Made by a program: the position numbers and the translations under genes
NCBI GenBank assembly: GCA_036852015.1
Contig: JAANDG010000325.1
Span: 62,001-126,000, forward strand
Source of the DNA: Pelodera strongyloides
Lineage: Eukaryota > Nematoda > Chromadorea > Rhabditida > Rhabditidae
DNA: 64,000 nucleotides
Direction of reading: 5' to 3'
Shown: one piece after another, positions 17,579-27,879 of the stretch
Numbering within the stretch: position 1 is the stretch's first letter
Layout of the letters: the number at the start of each line of letters is the position of its first letter
Notes under the pieces: generated by a model
What the model was told of the DNA's origin: nothing
Databases searched by the model: none
What the model saw: the letters and a program-made list of their open reading frames with translations, nothing else

Positions 17579-19844
17579 TCTTATCCCCAGTGTAATGTTG
17601 AAGTTACCATTTTTGAGAAATTTATTCCTCTATAAACGTTGTATATAACTTGCCTAACAAAATATCAAAAAAATGGGATCAAAAAAGTTGCTTATGAGTT
17701 GGGTGGATAATTAACTTCAAAAGAGACTCCGACCGAATTCAGAGAAACTACGAATGAATATTTGATGCTTATTTTGTGCATCAAAGTCCGAGTCGACACT
17801 TCCTTAGGCCTTTCCTACCCCCTTGTAATAGTTAATATTCCGCGAGAACCGCCTTTTCCCTCGGGTATTCAGAAGCCTTTTTCGGGTATCCAGATACCTT
17901 ATTCTCTATTCTCTCCTCGGCTCTCGCTCCGCCCTAAAACATATAAATAATTCAAGTGTTTAGAGGGAAGTGGACTTGAGGGATACATTTCACCGCAACG
18001 ACTAAAACCTTTTCACCTTTTAAATTTTTTTATTGCGGGATTTAGGAGTGCTAAGGTCTAAGTCGTTGACTTTCCTAATCAAGTAAGCCATTCTGTCTAT
18101 TGGATTTTTCATTTTTTTTTCCTTGAACATCTTTGTATTCTTTTCGGAAGGTCTGTATCTTCTCATCAGAAACCAGGCACCATCGTTACCAACACGTACC
18201 AACAACACGTTTTTTTCTATCGGGACAATTTTGTACCCTGAACCATATAATTCGCAGTGCCTACTATGTTCTTCATTTGCAGTTTAGCGGAAATCATAAT
18301 CCCATGTTTCCTCCCAAACTAGCGGGAAACGCGGGATTCCGTCCTTATTGCGAGCGCTAATCAGGTACCTTGCCGCTAACACAAGGCCTTGCCTAATGTT
18401 TAATTGCGGGACATGATTGGCTAATCTGTCGGGAAACATGCGACTTTTCTTATTGTGTGGGATTGGGTGCTAGCCTGTCAGGAAACGCGGGATTTATTTT
18501 TGTTTCGCGGGAAACGTGCAGTAGGAGAACAGAGTCAGGATTGCTGCAACTCATTTTCGTGGTCAAAGAACACAACATAAAATATTATAATCTGCTAATG
18601 AGTTGGAATTGGAACTTGACAAAGTAGACCGGAAGTGCAACGGAAGTAATCAGGCTGGGACAGAAGTTTTGTTCCTTTCGTAAGAGACGTTTTGTTTTGT
18701 AGATTGTTCAAAGTTTACAACTTGAACCTACGGCAAAGACTTGTTAGGTATAATAATGTATAGGTTTGCCACGTTGATGAAGAACTGTAGTGGCTTTTCC
18801 AATGGGCAGTCTTCGGCCAATAAACAAACTGTATGTTAATGAATATGTATGCCAATAATTTCCTACCATCCAGACGTTCATGTAAAAAATAATTGTTTTC
18901 CATTCTGTGTGTTTGTTTCCGGCCCCGTAACAACATTTTGTGCTTTGGTAATCCAGTAAAAGGACACGCAGTCCGTTGTCAAACTATGTTTCGATGCCTT
19001 CAAAACACTTAGATATCAAAAATATTCAGAAGGGACTTCAGAAGCCTTACTAAAAAAAACGTGCTCTTTAGTTGTACATTTTGCCGTGATGATGGATTGG
19101 GGCTGTAACGTTGGAAAGATATATGTTGTGTCGACATATATTAAAATTTATGCGCACTATATCTGACAGCTAATACTGTTATGTTATATGATGTTAGGTT
19201 ATTCTGTAGTCAAGTTCAAGGCTCCGCTGAAATCTTTCAAGCTGACAAATATTCACTGAGAGTAAAATATACTGCATATATATAAATATCAAGGAAAATA
19301 AATACCTTGTTGGTGATAAATCTCATACTTTTTTTAAAATCTTTGTTGATGCAAGAATAACGTTTTTACTTGCAATTTTGCTAGTTTGAAAACAATTGAT
19401 AGTTTTTAATGGCCTATGAGATCATTAGGTTTTACGGTTTACTTGCGGAAAATACAACAAATATTCATAATTCTTAGAATTTTACATTTTGCATCTTAGG
19501 TTGTTACTCATTGTCAAAATAGGAAGAACATTAATTTCCCCCGTCACTCTATGCTGATTCCCCAAAGGCGAAAACGTTTTGTTTTAAATCCTTCTAATCC
19601 CAACAAAAAATAATGAGCGATCACTGGAGGAATTATAAATAGAACATATATTCAGCAAACTTAATATTTTATTATTTCGGCTATTTATTACGCAGCAATT
19701 TTTATGCATACGTCCCTGGTGAAAAGCGGTACTTTATTCTGATAGTTGACTAAAAATAGGCACACACAGACGCTGCAAATAAAGTATTTATGATATTTTG
19801 GCGCCTCTATTTTGCCCGGGATTTTCTTGTGGTACATCCCTCTT
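17579..19844. other. Gene-free stretch with a GGGAAACGCGGGATT motif cluster
   Basis: No gene is recognised. Between about 18320 and 18520 the motif GCGGGAAACGCGGGATT and near relatives recur several times with irregular spacing. The remainder is AT-rich and unremarkable. Confidence 0.45.
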
Positions 19845-20291
19845 TTAAAGGAACGCAGTCACGATATTTTCGTAATTTTTATTTGATTTTCATAAATATA
19901 GGATGATCTGTAGAAAAATACGGTATACGGTAGCAGTAGCAATTTACAGAAAAACGAACTCAGGGAGATAATTCACTGAATGTGAGTTACTGGATAACAA
20001 TAGATTGTGCATAAAGCAATTGCACGGACTGCGGACAATAATCATAATGAATACCCAGCAGTAACATACAATCCCAAGTGTAACACTGCAGGATATTTAT
20101 AATCAGCCGCTAACCGGGCATTTGCATAACTAATCCAGTAACTCCCATTCTCAGTGAATTCTCTCCCCGAGTTTCTTTTTCAGTTTCTTTTTTCGAAACT
20201 TCGTATTGGTACCGAATTATTCTTCATAACTTCCTATATTTAATGAAGATCAAATAAAAATTGAGAAAATAGCGTGACTGCGTTTCTTTAA
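19845..20291. mobile_element. Palindromic MITE, family 5 (AAAGGAACGCAGTCACG)
   Basis: TTAAAGGAACGCAGTCACGA is mirrored by CGTGACTGCGTTTCTTTAA. An inner pair ATTCACTGA...GAGTTACTGGAT and ATCCAGTAACTC...TCAGTGAATTC confirms a full-length hairpin of about 447 bp. Its right TTAA is also the left TTAA of the next element. Confidence 0.85.
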
Positions 20292-20748
20292 AGGGAGAGG
20301 CCCATGACAAAAAAGTTCTCCTCAATTTACAAATTTACTTGCACAGAATGTCCGGAATTTCAGAAATGTTACTGTGAAAACCGCATTTCTTTGCACCTAG
20401 AACTCACAGAGATATTCCCCGGCAAACAGTTCGGCCAGGTACCGTAGCCAGAATCATTTTTTGCGCATTTAGGGCATTATCATTATAGTATTGGAAACGC
20501 CTTGTTATAATCGTACGAATGATCTTCATTCGTTTAACCATTATTATGAAGAGAAAGAATGCTAATGGATTGATGTAAACCGTAAAAACGTTTCTGACTA
20601 CGGTACCTGGCCGAACTGTTTGCAGGGGAATACTCTGTGAGTTCTAGGTGCAAAGTAATGTGGTTTTCACAGTAATATTTCTGAAATTCCGGACATTCCG
20701 TGCAAGTAAATTGAGGAAATGTTTTTTCTCGTGGGCCTCTCCCTTTAA
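20288..20748. mobile_element. Palindromic MITE, family 3, copy 2
   Basis: TTAAAGGGAGAGGCCCATGA is mirrored by CGTGGGCCTCTCCCTTTAA. It is closely related to 14017-14472 over its whole length. It abuts the family 5 element and shares four bases (TTAA) with it. Confidence 0.9.
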
Positions 20749-22445
20749 AGACTTTAAAGCTTCAAGAAGTTATAAATAAATACCAAGCATATTTCCTATT
20801 TGCTTCAGTAGAGCAACTCCAGCAACCCCTGTGCTAGTTCAATTCATAATACATCGAGCGAAAGGTTAACTTTCTCATTAAACTTTCAGCCCTTGAAAAT
20901 GTCATTAATTTCAAATCCCTTTCGCAGGTGAAACAATTTGCGGGGTAGAAATATTGAAATGCCTGCAATTGGAAGGTTATTAAAGTAGTTTAGGCAACCG
21001 CCTTTCCTTTTCAGTAAATTTATATACACCTTGCAATCATCATTGAATATTTGGTGTACACAAGGGATAAAATATCCTTTTTTGACGTAAACAAGTGTCA
21101 CATGTAAATAATAATTTGCATCATAGGTTATTATTGGTCAGGTCGTAAGACCGCTACTTCCTTCGCAGATGTGTATCCATCACTAGCGTTATTACACGAC
21201 TTTTTCACATCTGAACATTCGTGTGTGCTGGCCATTTGCACTGGCGTCCTTTGGGCTTTGGGAGATGATAATTATGCATTAACGGCACGCAATTGCCTCC
21301 TTATAATGTGACTCTAATATTCAGAAGTGGGCGGAATGGATGCCACTTACTTAGTATTCAATAATATGCACTCTCAATTAGAAGGTCGCGAAGCCATCAT
21401 GATACACGTGCTATGAAAACTCTTTCAAGATTCCGATGCTCTGCTGCTGTAGATTATTATTTTATTTAGCTGCTGCAGATTATTATTTTTATGAAGTGCA
21501 CGAATAAATATTTCCCACGTTCCACAGTGATGTTTTCTAACACTACCGAGGCCATATTCAGCACTTAATTCCCTCGGTGAAATATTCCCTGGGTACAGAA
21601 AAAAGCATGCTGACGTGGGAGTCGCAGCGAAAAAGGCAGAAGTTCCCTCACGGGGAATTGAGTGGTGAATATGGCCTCTGGCGCATTGGTCCCGTCGGCA
21701 CACACTTTATAGTTTTAATCCCTAATCAAATTATCATCCTTCTTTGGGTGTATACTATACACATACGAAAGAATTTTTTTGTATGAAAATGTTATTGGCA
21801 TGGGTGTATCACAAACAACGACACATACAAAAAGACAGACATATCAAAAACTGGGGTGCATTAAAAGTCTAATCACCACGCAAAAGTGCAATGATTCCTC
21901 CGTCAGCTGTGAGATATCCCCTCAATTAATCAATTAATCTTCTTTTATATTGAGTTTAACCTCCCAGTTTCAGCCCACTGCCCCACAAAGAATGGATTTT
22001 AACATGTAATTATTTGTTAGATAATTACAATCTACAAATGGATTGAGTGCTGTACGTGACGTGAAAACTGCTAATTTGCCTGCCAACTTTGATTTTATTG
22101 AATACTGTAAATGTGGCATCAAAACTGCTAATTTCTCTGCCAAACGGATCAATTTTTTGATAACCGGTATTGTAGATCTTTATATGTATTTGATAACTAA
22201 TTGTAAGATGCGTCAAATATGTTGTAAATCCTCTTTTACATGGAATAAATAGTAGATAAGCGTATAAGCGTATGTAATCCAGCTCCAGACAAAATACTTT
22301 ACATGTTCTTTGTTTAGTCTCTACTCATTACTTACTAACTTCCCCCACTATGTTGTATGTACTTGCTGATGCAATTTATGTTCCATTCCATTATTTTTAT
22401 AGTGCCATTGTAGCTTAGCTCAGATTGTATTTGTACTGAAAGCGT
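20749..22445. other. Gene-free stretch with one hairpin element
   Basis: No gene is recognised apart from the fold-back element listed at 21545-21682. A short direct repeat AAAACTGCTAATTT(G/C) followed by CTGCCAA occurs near 22063 and 22121. Confidence 0.45.
21545..21682. mobile_element. Fold-back element with GAGGCCATATTCA arms
   Basis: GAGGCCATATTCAGCACTTAATTCCC... on the left pairs with ...GGGAATTGAGTGGTGAATATGGCCTC on the right. The inner part contains ATATTCCCTGGG, shared with the fragment near 12950. Confidence 0.65.
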
Positions 22446-22633
22446 TTATATATATATATATATATATATTATACAATTATGTAGTGCTGAATTTTGTTTG
22501 TATCCATATCCACTTTCCGTAAATGTTTACGGGCAATTTTCAGGAAAATGTACTTACGCAACATTTTATTTTCGCTTGTGTTATTCACAAAGGAATTTTA
22601 CAATGACAAATATTAGTGTAAACACGTATTTAG

Positions 22634-22811
22634 TTAAAGCGAAATACGGGCCGGTTTTTGAAACTCATCGAGTGCACCAGCATTCTAATGCAGCTGAGGC
22701 AAATGAACATAAGTTAGAATAAAAAAATCGAGCTAAATTCGAGCAACTTTACATAAATACGTAAGCAGCTGTCCATGATGCGTTTCAAAAACCGGCCGAT
22801 ATTTCGCTTCG
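22634..22811. mobile_element. Family 1 MITE
   Basis: TTAAAGCGAAATACGGGCCG followed by TTTTTGAAAC is mirrored by GTTTCAAAAACCGGCC...ATATTTCGCTT. Confidence 0.8.
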
Positions 22812-23284
22812 AAGTATTATTTCTTCATAATACTCGCTTGTTGCCGAAAATGGATAAACTTCACATACGTCATCACAACCGTTTCCAATATTAATTGATA
22901 AAGTGTCCTGTCGCTTCTTAAAATTATTGCACTTCTTGTAGCAGCGTTTTATTCGTGTTATGCCACGCGCATTCACTTTTCTTATACTTTCAAACTTAAA
23001 AATCACTAGCGTCTTCATATGACTTTTCCATTTTCATTCATTTTATATGGGATTGTTCTATAAGTGAACCTCCTAAGAGGCTTTCTCTCCCTTTCTAAGG
23101 GCCCTATTACCGTATATATATATAGTTAGGTCAGGCCTTTCAGCAAATCCCCCCTTGGGACCTTTCTTATGTCCCAAGGCCCAAGAAGGCCAATTTATTC
23201 ATCCTTCCACATTCTGCTCAATTTTTTTTATTTATCACAATTAGTGTAGTTTAATCCTGAACCAATTATAGAATGTAAATGTGA

Positions 23285-23450
23285 CCAAAAATCAAGATAT
23301 GTAAGCGCTTTTGAACAAAAAATGTGAACTTATTTTAATAAAATTTCTGTAATCGTGTATTGTCAAGATATATGTAAGCTCTTCTTGGGCCCAAAAAAAT
23401 GTGAACTACTTTTTGTAATAAAATTTCTGTAGTCGTGTGCATTGTTCATG
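23285..23450 (+). repeat. Imperfect tandem duplication
   Basis: TCAAGATATGTAAGC...AAAAATGTGAACT...TAATAAAATTTCTGTA recurs about 110 bp later with small changes. No coding content. Confidence 0.6.
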
Positions 23451-24531
23451 CTTAACTAACTGTATGAGTATGAGATTAGTTTTTGGTCAGAAATAATGAA
23501 ACTTTTTAGGGGCTTTCAGTGATCCTTGAGCTCAAGAGCTTTATTTATTCCACCATAATTTAGCCCCGAAATTATTGGCCATTTGGTTAGTGCACAGTTT
23601 TCAGTTTATTTATAGAATTCTCGACCTCTGTTCAAATGTCATATTAGGATGCAAAGGGTAAATATCCATCAAGCCTTATAGTACGATAGAATTTTATTTA
23701 CTATTCGACGCTTCCTTATGTAAATCAATAACCCCAAAGACATAAAATCCAAACTATAAACTTTCGAACTAGGCCTAGGCATCATTTGTGTGTTGCTCGA
23801 TGCTCGTTACTTTCTCATATTCTCTGATTATATAGGAAGAAGCAAATGCAACTTCTGAATGGGTTATTTTAGCTATTTAGAGATCAAGTGCACAATTATC
23901 ACATGGCAACGACCAAAAATTGGGGCAATTTAAAGTGAACGAGATCAGAAAATGAGTCCAATATAATATAGGAACAGCAGAACACAAGAATAAAGAAGCT
24001 GAGAGTGAGACTAATCTCCACAACACATTTTATGCTTGACTGACAAGAAAATCCCGGGTGCAGTTTATGGTTGATTGTCTTCTTTGTCTATAGAAGTACT
24101 GTAGAATAGCTGATTGTGAGACTTACAATTAGTTCAGTTTGTGGTATTTTTTAAAAAATGCGCTTTGAGTTTATACCACAGTATTAGTAAAATTTCTGTG
24201 TGAACAACATCATATTAAAATTAGTTTAATCTCATAGTTTAAACATAGTTTAAACTCCAAATTTAACATAGTTTAAACAGCGAGATATCCCAGCGTGCAC
24301 ACTACAACACTGTAATTGTAATCACACATCATGTATTACTTGAAAATACGGTTCACAATAAGCTTCTTTATGTTTTTCCATGATACCTATGTTTTTTCAC
24401 TAGCTTGATTGTGTATTAGTGTGATTATCTCCAAAGGAAATCTGATCACTGATGACTCTGTTATGTTAGTTTTCCTGTTATGGTTACGAATGGAAGTTTT
24501 CACAGTAAGGTTCTTGAAACGTATTTTCAAT

Positions 24532-24576
24532 CCTAAGCCTAAGCCTAAGCCTAAGCCTAAGCCTAAGCCTAAGCCT
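24532..24576 (-). repeat. Interstitial telomeric repeat (TTAGGC)n
   Basis: Forty-five bases of uninterrupted CCTAAG repeats are, on the minus strand, 7.5 copies of TTAGGC, the telomere unit described for nematodes. It sits inside ordinary sequence with no chromosome end visible. It supports nematode origin and may mark an old fusion or a break repaired by telomerase. Confidence 0.85.
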
Positions 24577-24782
24577 GTGATCCGACTGATTCTCCAAACT
24601 TCTCTTTTGAACACTGTTAGATAAATAAGTGTTATGCAAGTTGTGCTCTTAGCCAATTCAACCAAATTTTAGACAGGAGAACATTTTTTATCTCCAAATT
24701 GAGTGATTACCATATATGTTCGGTTGACATCACTTTACTTTTACTTTTTCATCCATCACTTTCACCTTCACTCTGCTGATCT

Positions 24783-24915
24783 AGTTCTCCCCGTCTCTTG
24801 TGTTCTTTTCATTTCTCTCTCGTTCTTTCCCTCTCTCTTTCCCTCTCTCTCTCTCATTTTCACTACATCTCTCTCTCTCTCTCTCTCTCTAACTCCTCTG
24901 TCACTCATTCCCTGA
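24783..24915. repeat. Pyrimidine-rich (CT)n block
   Basis: Several CTCTCTCT runs separated by short pyrimidine spacers. Confidence 0.75.
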
Positions 24916-25489
24916 AACATCGACTAATTAACTTTGTTTCCAATGGCCTACGAGCGACTGGTCGTCATGGTTCACTACATTCGGCCAATTTATTAAAGTT
25001 CGCTGTTCTTTCAGCTTTCCTACACATTTGTCTTTAATAGATGACAACGTTTTTATCAGTTTTCACACAGAGTTCACTAGAATTAATAATTGGCATAATG
25101 AACGCCCTCACTGGAATTGATAAAACACATCTAAAGTCTATGCCGACGTTGGTTACTCGATGAAGGTAAGGAACTGATTGTATGGCGACGTTCAGATCGA
25201 GTGGTCCAACAAAGAAGACTACTTTCCAATATTGGTTGTTCATCAAAGTTAGAAGCAGAAGAACTTGGGCCTGTCCATTTGAAATGATGCAGTAAGCTCC
25301 AGGCTCAGACCTGGAACTCTTAGAGCAAAAAAAGGATAATTAGAATTTCCAGTTTCTATTCGTATGCACTTCCATAATCCAATAAACATAAGCTTGGCCT
25401 GGCCAATGGCGTTCACGTAAATATTGTTCTATGGAGGATTCCGGAAGGCTTCCTCCTAATTAGAGTCACACATTTAGAGAGGATAGAGA

Positions 25490-25527
25490 GATAAAGAGAG
25501 GGTGAGGGAAGCCAGAGAGCGAGAGCG

Positions 25528-25559
<32 letters not shown>

Positions 25560-25595
25560 TGTGATGAGGAGAGAGCGAGAGAGAGAATCTTGACG
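25490..25595. repeat. Purine-rich (GA)n block
   Basis: GAGAGAGA runs with interruptions. It is the reverse-complement type of the block at 24783. Confidence 0.75.
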
Positions 25596-26121
25596 TCGTG
25601 AATGTTTTACGAAAACAACATTGCCCTGAATGTCGCGCCTGAAGTGAGCCATATTCTACTTCAATTCAAGGACTATTTCGGGACATTTTTCTAACAACGA
25701 TGTACACACAAGCGCGGAAATTCTAACTCAAATCTAGCTAAAGTAACTAAATAGCTTATGATTCCATATTTTGTGGAAATGCTTGTGCAAGGTGACTGTT
25801 ATAATCTTTTGACCTTCCCAGTAATTATTAATTGCTTCACTTTTTACTTGTTTTTTACTTTCCAAACTTGTGAATTTATCTCATGAACAGATTGCTCTCA
25901 CTAGAATCTCTCTGTTTCCTCAAACTCATCAAAATAGACTCTTTTTTTTTGAACTTTTCACACGTTCGCATGAAAATAAGGGCCAAACAATTATTTTGCG
26001 AGTCTACTGGGAATATACATACATCTCAAAGCGTAGAACACAACATAATATTTCTCTCCGTGCAATTTCATTACAAACCAAGCACAAGGATTTTTGATTA
26101 TTTTAGTAATACTTTAAGATG

Positions 26122-26928
26122 ATTTGATTATCTGAAAGGACTCTTACACTGTTACATACAGGTATTTCTATTAACTTTGAAAGTATTATGTGGAAGCCAT
26201 ACATCGTTTTCTCTAATAAAAAAAAAGGAAAAACGCAATTCCCATTTAAAATAGTACTTCAAACAACATATAAAATCTAACAGACGTAAATTGTAACGTT
26301 AGCGGGGAACAAGGTTATAATTTATAAAATTTATTTACGAACCTTTACTTTTCCACAGTTAGGCGGAGAACTGAATTGCACAACTCGAACCCATTTATTA
26401 TAATACTTACTCTGATTTGAATTCCGAATTTACTTCTACTAACTAAAACCTATACTTCTTTTGCGTTACATATATAACTGCTTTATTTTATACTACATAT
26501 TTGATACTTGAATAAAAGATTGAAAATGAACACTCAACAGCGAGAAATTGACAATGTTTCTATGGATCCCTTTTACCAGATTGTTGTATTCCATATTCAA
26601 TTATTAGTAAGCGACAGCTTGCTCACACATGAAAATAATGCTGAATTTCGAATAAAGAACACCGCCATCGTTTGTTGATCTCTCCCGTTTTCTTTCCTGT
26701 TGATGTTCGCCAAATTTACAAGAAATTACATTTATTCTTTGTCTTCGTGATGTATCTATGCAACTTTTTTGCTGAACCAGACGCAACAGCCAACAGCCGA
26801 ACGCGATTTAAAGGGACGGGCCCATCAAAATAAACCCATATTTTGCATGTTTTTATAATTTGTATAAAGGAGGTTTATTATAATATATGTACACTAAATT
26901 TCGGCTAGAGTTTGTCCCGCTGAAATTT
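26122..26928 (+). repeat. Left copy of the 807-bp direct repeat flanking the retrotransposon
   Basis: It matches 31444-32250 at a constant offset of 5322 bp, with no difference seen in the stretches I compared, including a 9-A homopolymer. It ends inside what is, in the right copy, the left arm of the family 4 MITE. The last 121 bases (26808-26928) are therefore a MITE fragment cut by the insertion. Confidence 0.93.
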
Positions 26929-27004
26929 GGCATATTGCAAATTTGGCAAGCTGCTAAGCGGTTGGGTGCTCTGTGGCACATCACCCAATATATTGCATAT
27001 TCCT

Positions 27005-27868
27005 ATGTCGAAACCAGTTCAAATGGAAACTGACTCGAGAGAATTATCTAAGAGGCGCATCACCAGTGATGAAACGGTTAGTACCCCCTTGTATCCAACT
27101 AAGACCAAAAAGTTGGAAGATGTGATTGGCTTGGGAGAGACTGAGCTGGAATCCATTATGCGGACTGCTTCCAGTGGACAAGGCTTCAACCTTGTAGGCT
27201 CTGAAGCTGTAAAGTTCATTGATGCAGTCAGCAAAATGGTCCAGTTCACGAAGAGTGTTTTGTCTGGTACATCTACTTTCATGCTGGATGCTGTGCGAGA
27301 AGAACGCCGTGTTCGTAGTTTGGTTCTAAACATTCCCCCTAATTTCGGTCTGAATGTTTCCCAAGGTGAGGTGGTTCCTGATCCAGCTCCTAGAACGCCC
27401 ATACAACTGGCGGAACATGCGGCTCGTATGGAAACAAGCAATGAGATCCGGGTTAATTGTGAGGTGAAAACAATGCTCAAATTTCTTAAGGTGGTAGAGG
27501 CCCCCGCGGCCATTTTCAGAATGAGCAACTATCTTTGGAAGGTGGAGATGAGTAGTAGGAAGTCGCAGTCACTTGTGCTTCGGAACAAGCACAAGTTGCG
27601 AGGTACTAAGTGGAGTCCCATTTTTATCAGACCTAGCCAGACAGAAGAGGAGCGTAAGCGGTTGTATGAATTGCGCCGGCAGCGGAATTATTTGAATACC
27701 ACTGGTGGACAAGTGTGGCAGTTGCGAGGTGAGATCCTAGTATGGAAAAATGATCCTTTGTTTGAGGATCGTACCGCCCTTGCCTTTGAGACCGTCATCC
27801 CTGATGGTTGGGTTGACCCTCGGTACGGTGGTAGACCTCCACAAGTTTCCTCTCAGCAGGGAAACTAG
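27005..27868 (+). CDS. LINE ORF1 protein (nucleic-acid-binding type)
   Basis: An uninterrupted 287-residue frame from ATG 27005. It is expected to bind element RNA in the cytoplasmic RNP and act as a chaperone. The N-terminal third is polar (KTKKLEDVIGLGETELESI). A possible coiled or helical segment lies at about residues 65-105. The C-terminal part has the pattern VEMSSRKSQSLVLRNKHKLRG and FIRPSQTEEERKRLYELRRQ, the arrangement seen in RRM-like ORF1 proteins of invertebrate CR1-type LINEs. No zinc knuckle is visible. The same frame is open upstream to the element border but without an ATG. It ends just before ORF2 begins in another frame. Confidence 0.7.
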   Translation: MSKPVQMETDSRELSKRRITSDETVSTPLYPTKTKKLEDVIGLGETELESIMRTASSGQGFNLVGSEAVKFIDAVSKMVQFTKSVLSGTSTFMLDAVREERRVRSLVLNIPPNFGLNVSQGEVVPDPAPRTPIQLAEHAARMETSNEIRVNCEVKTMLKFLKVVEAPAAIFRMSNYLWKVEMSSRKSQSLVLRNKHKLRGTKWSPIFIRPSQTEEERKRLYELRRQRNYLNTTGGQVWQLRGEILVWKNDPLFEDRTALAFETVIPDGWVDPRYGGRPPQVSSQQGN

Positions 27869-27879
27869 GTAGGAGACTT

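Noticed and set aside
24975..25330. Minus-strand frame with hydrophobic segment (QAQVLLLLTLMNNQYWK)
   Set aside because: Nearly 100 open codons, but no recognisable family, no convincing donor or start, and ordinary AT-rich composition; likely chance.
26604..26786. 60-codon minus-strand frame present twice (also 31926-32108)
   Set aside because: Its second copy comes from the 807-bp duplication. There is no domain, no acceptor and no codon bias, and it lies in AT-rich sequence.
27019..27528. 169-codon minus-strand frame
   Set aside because: Antisense shadow of the LINE ORF1 coding sequence.
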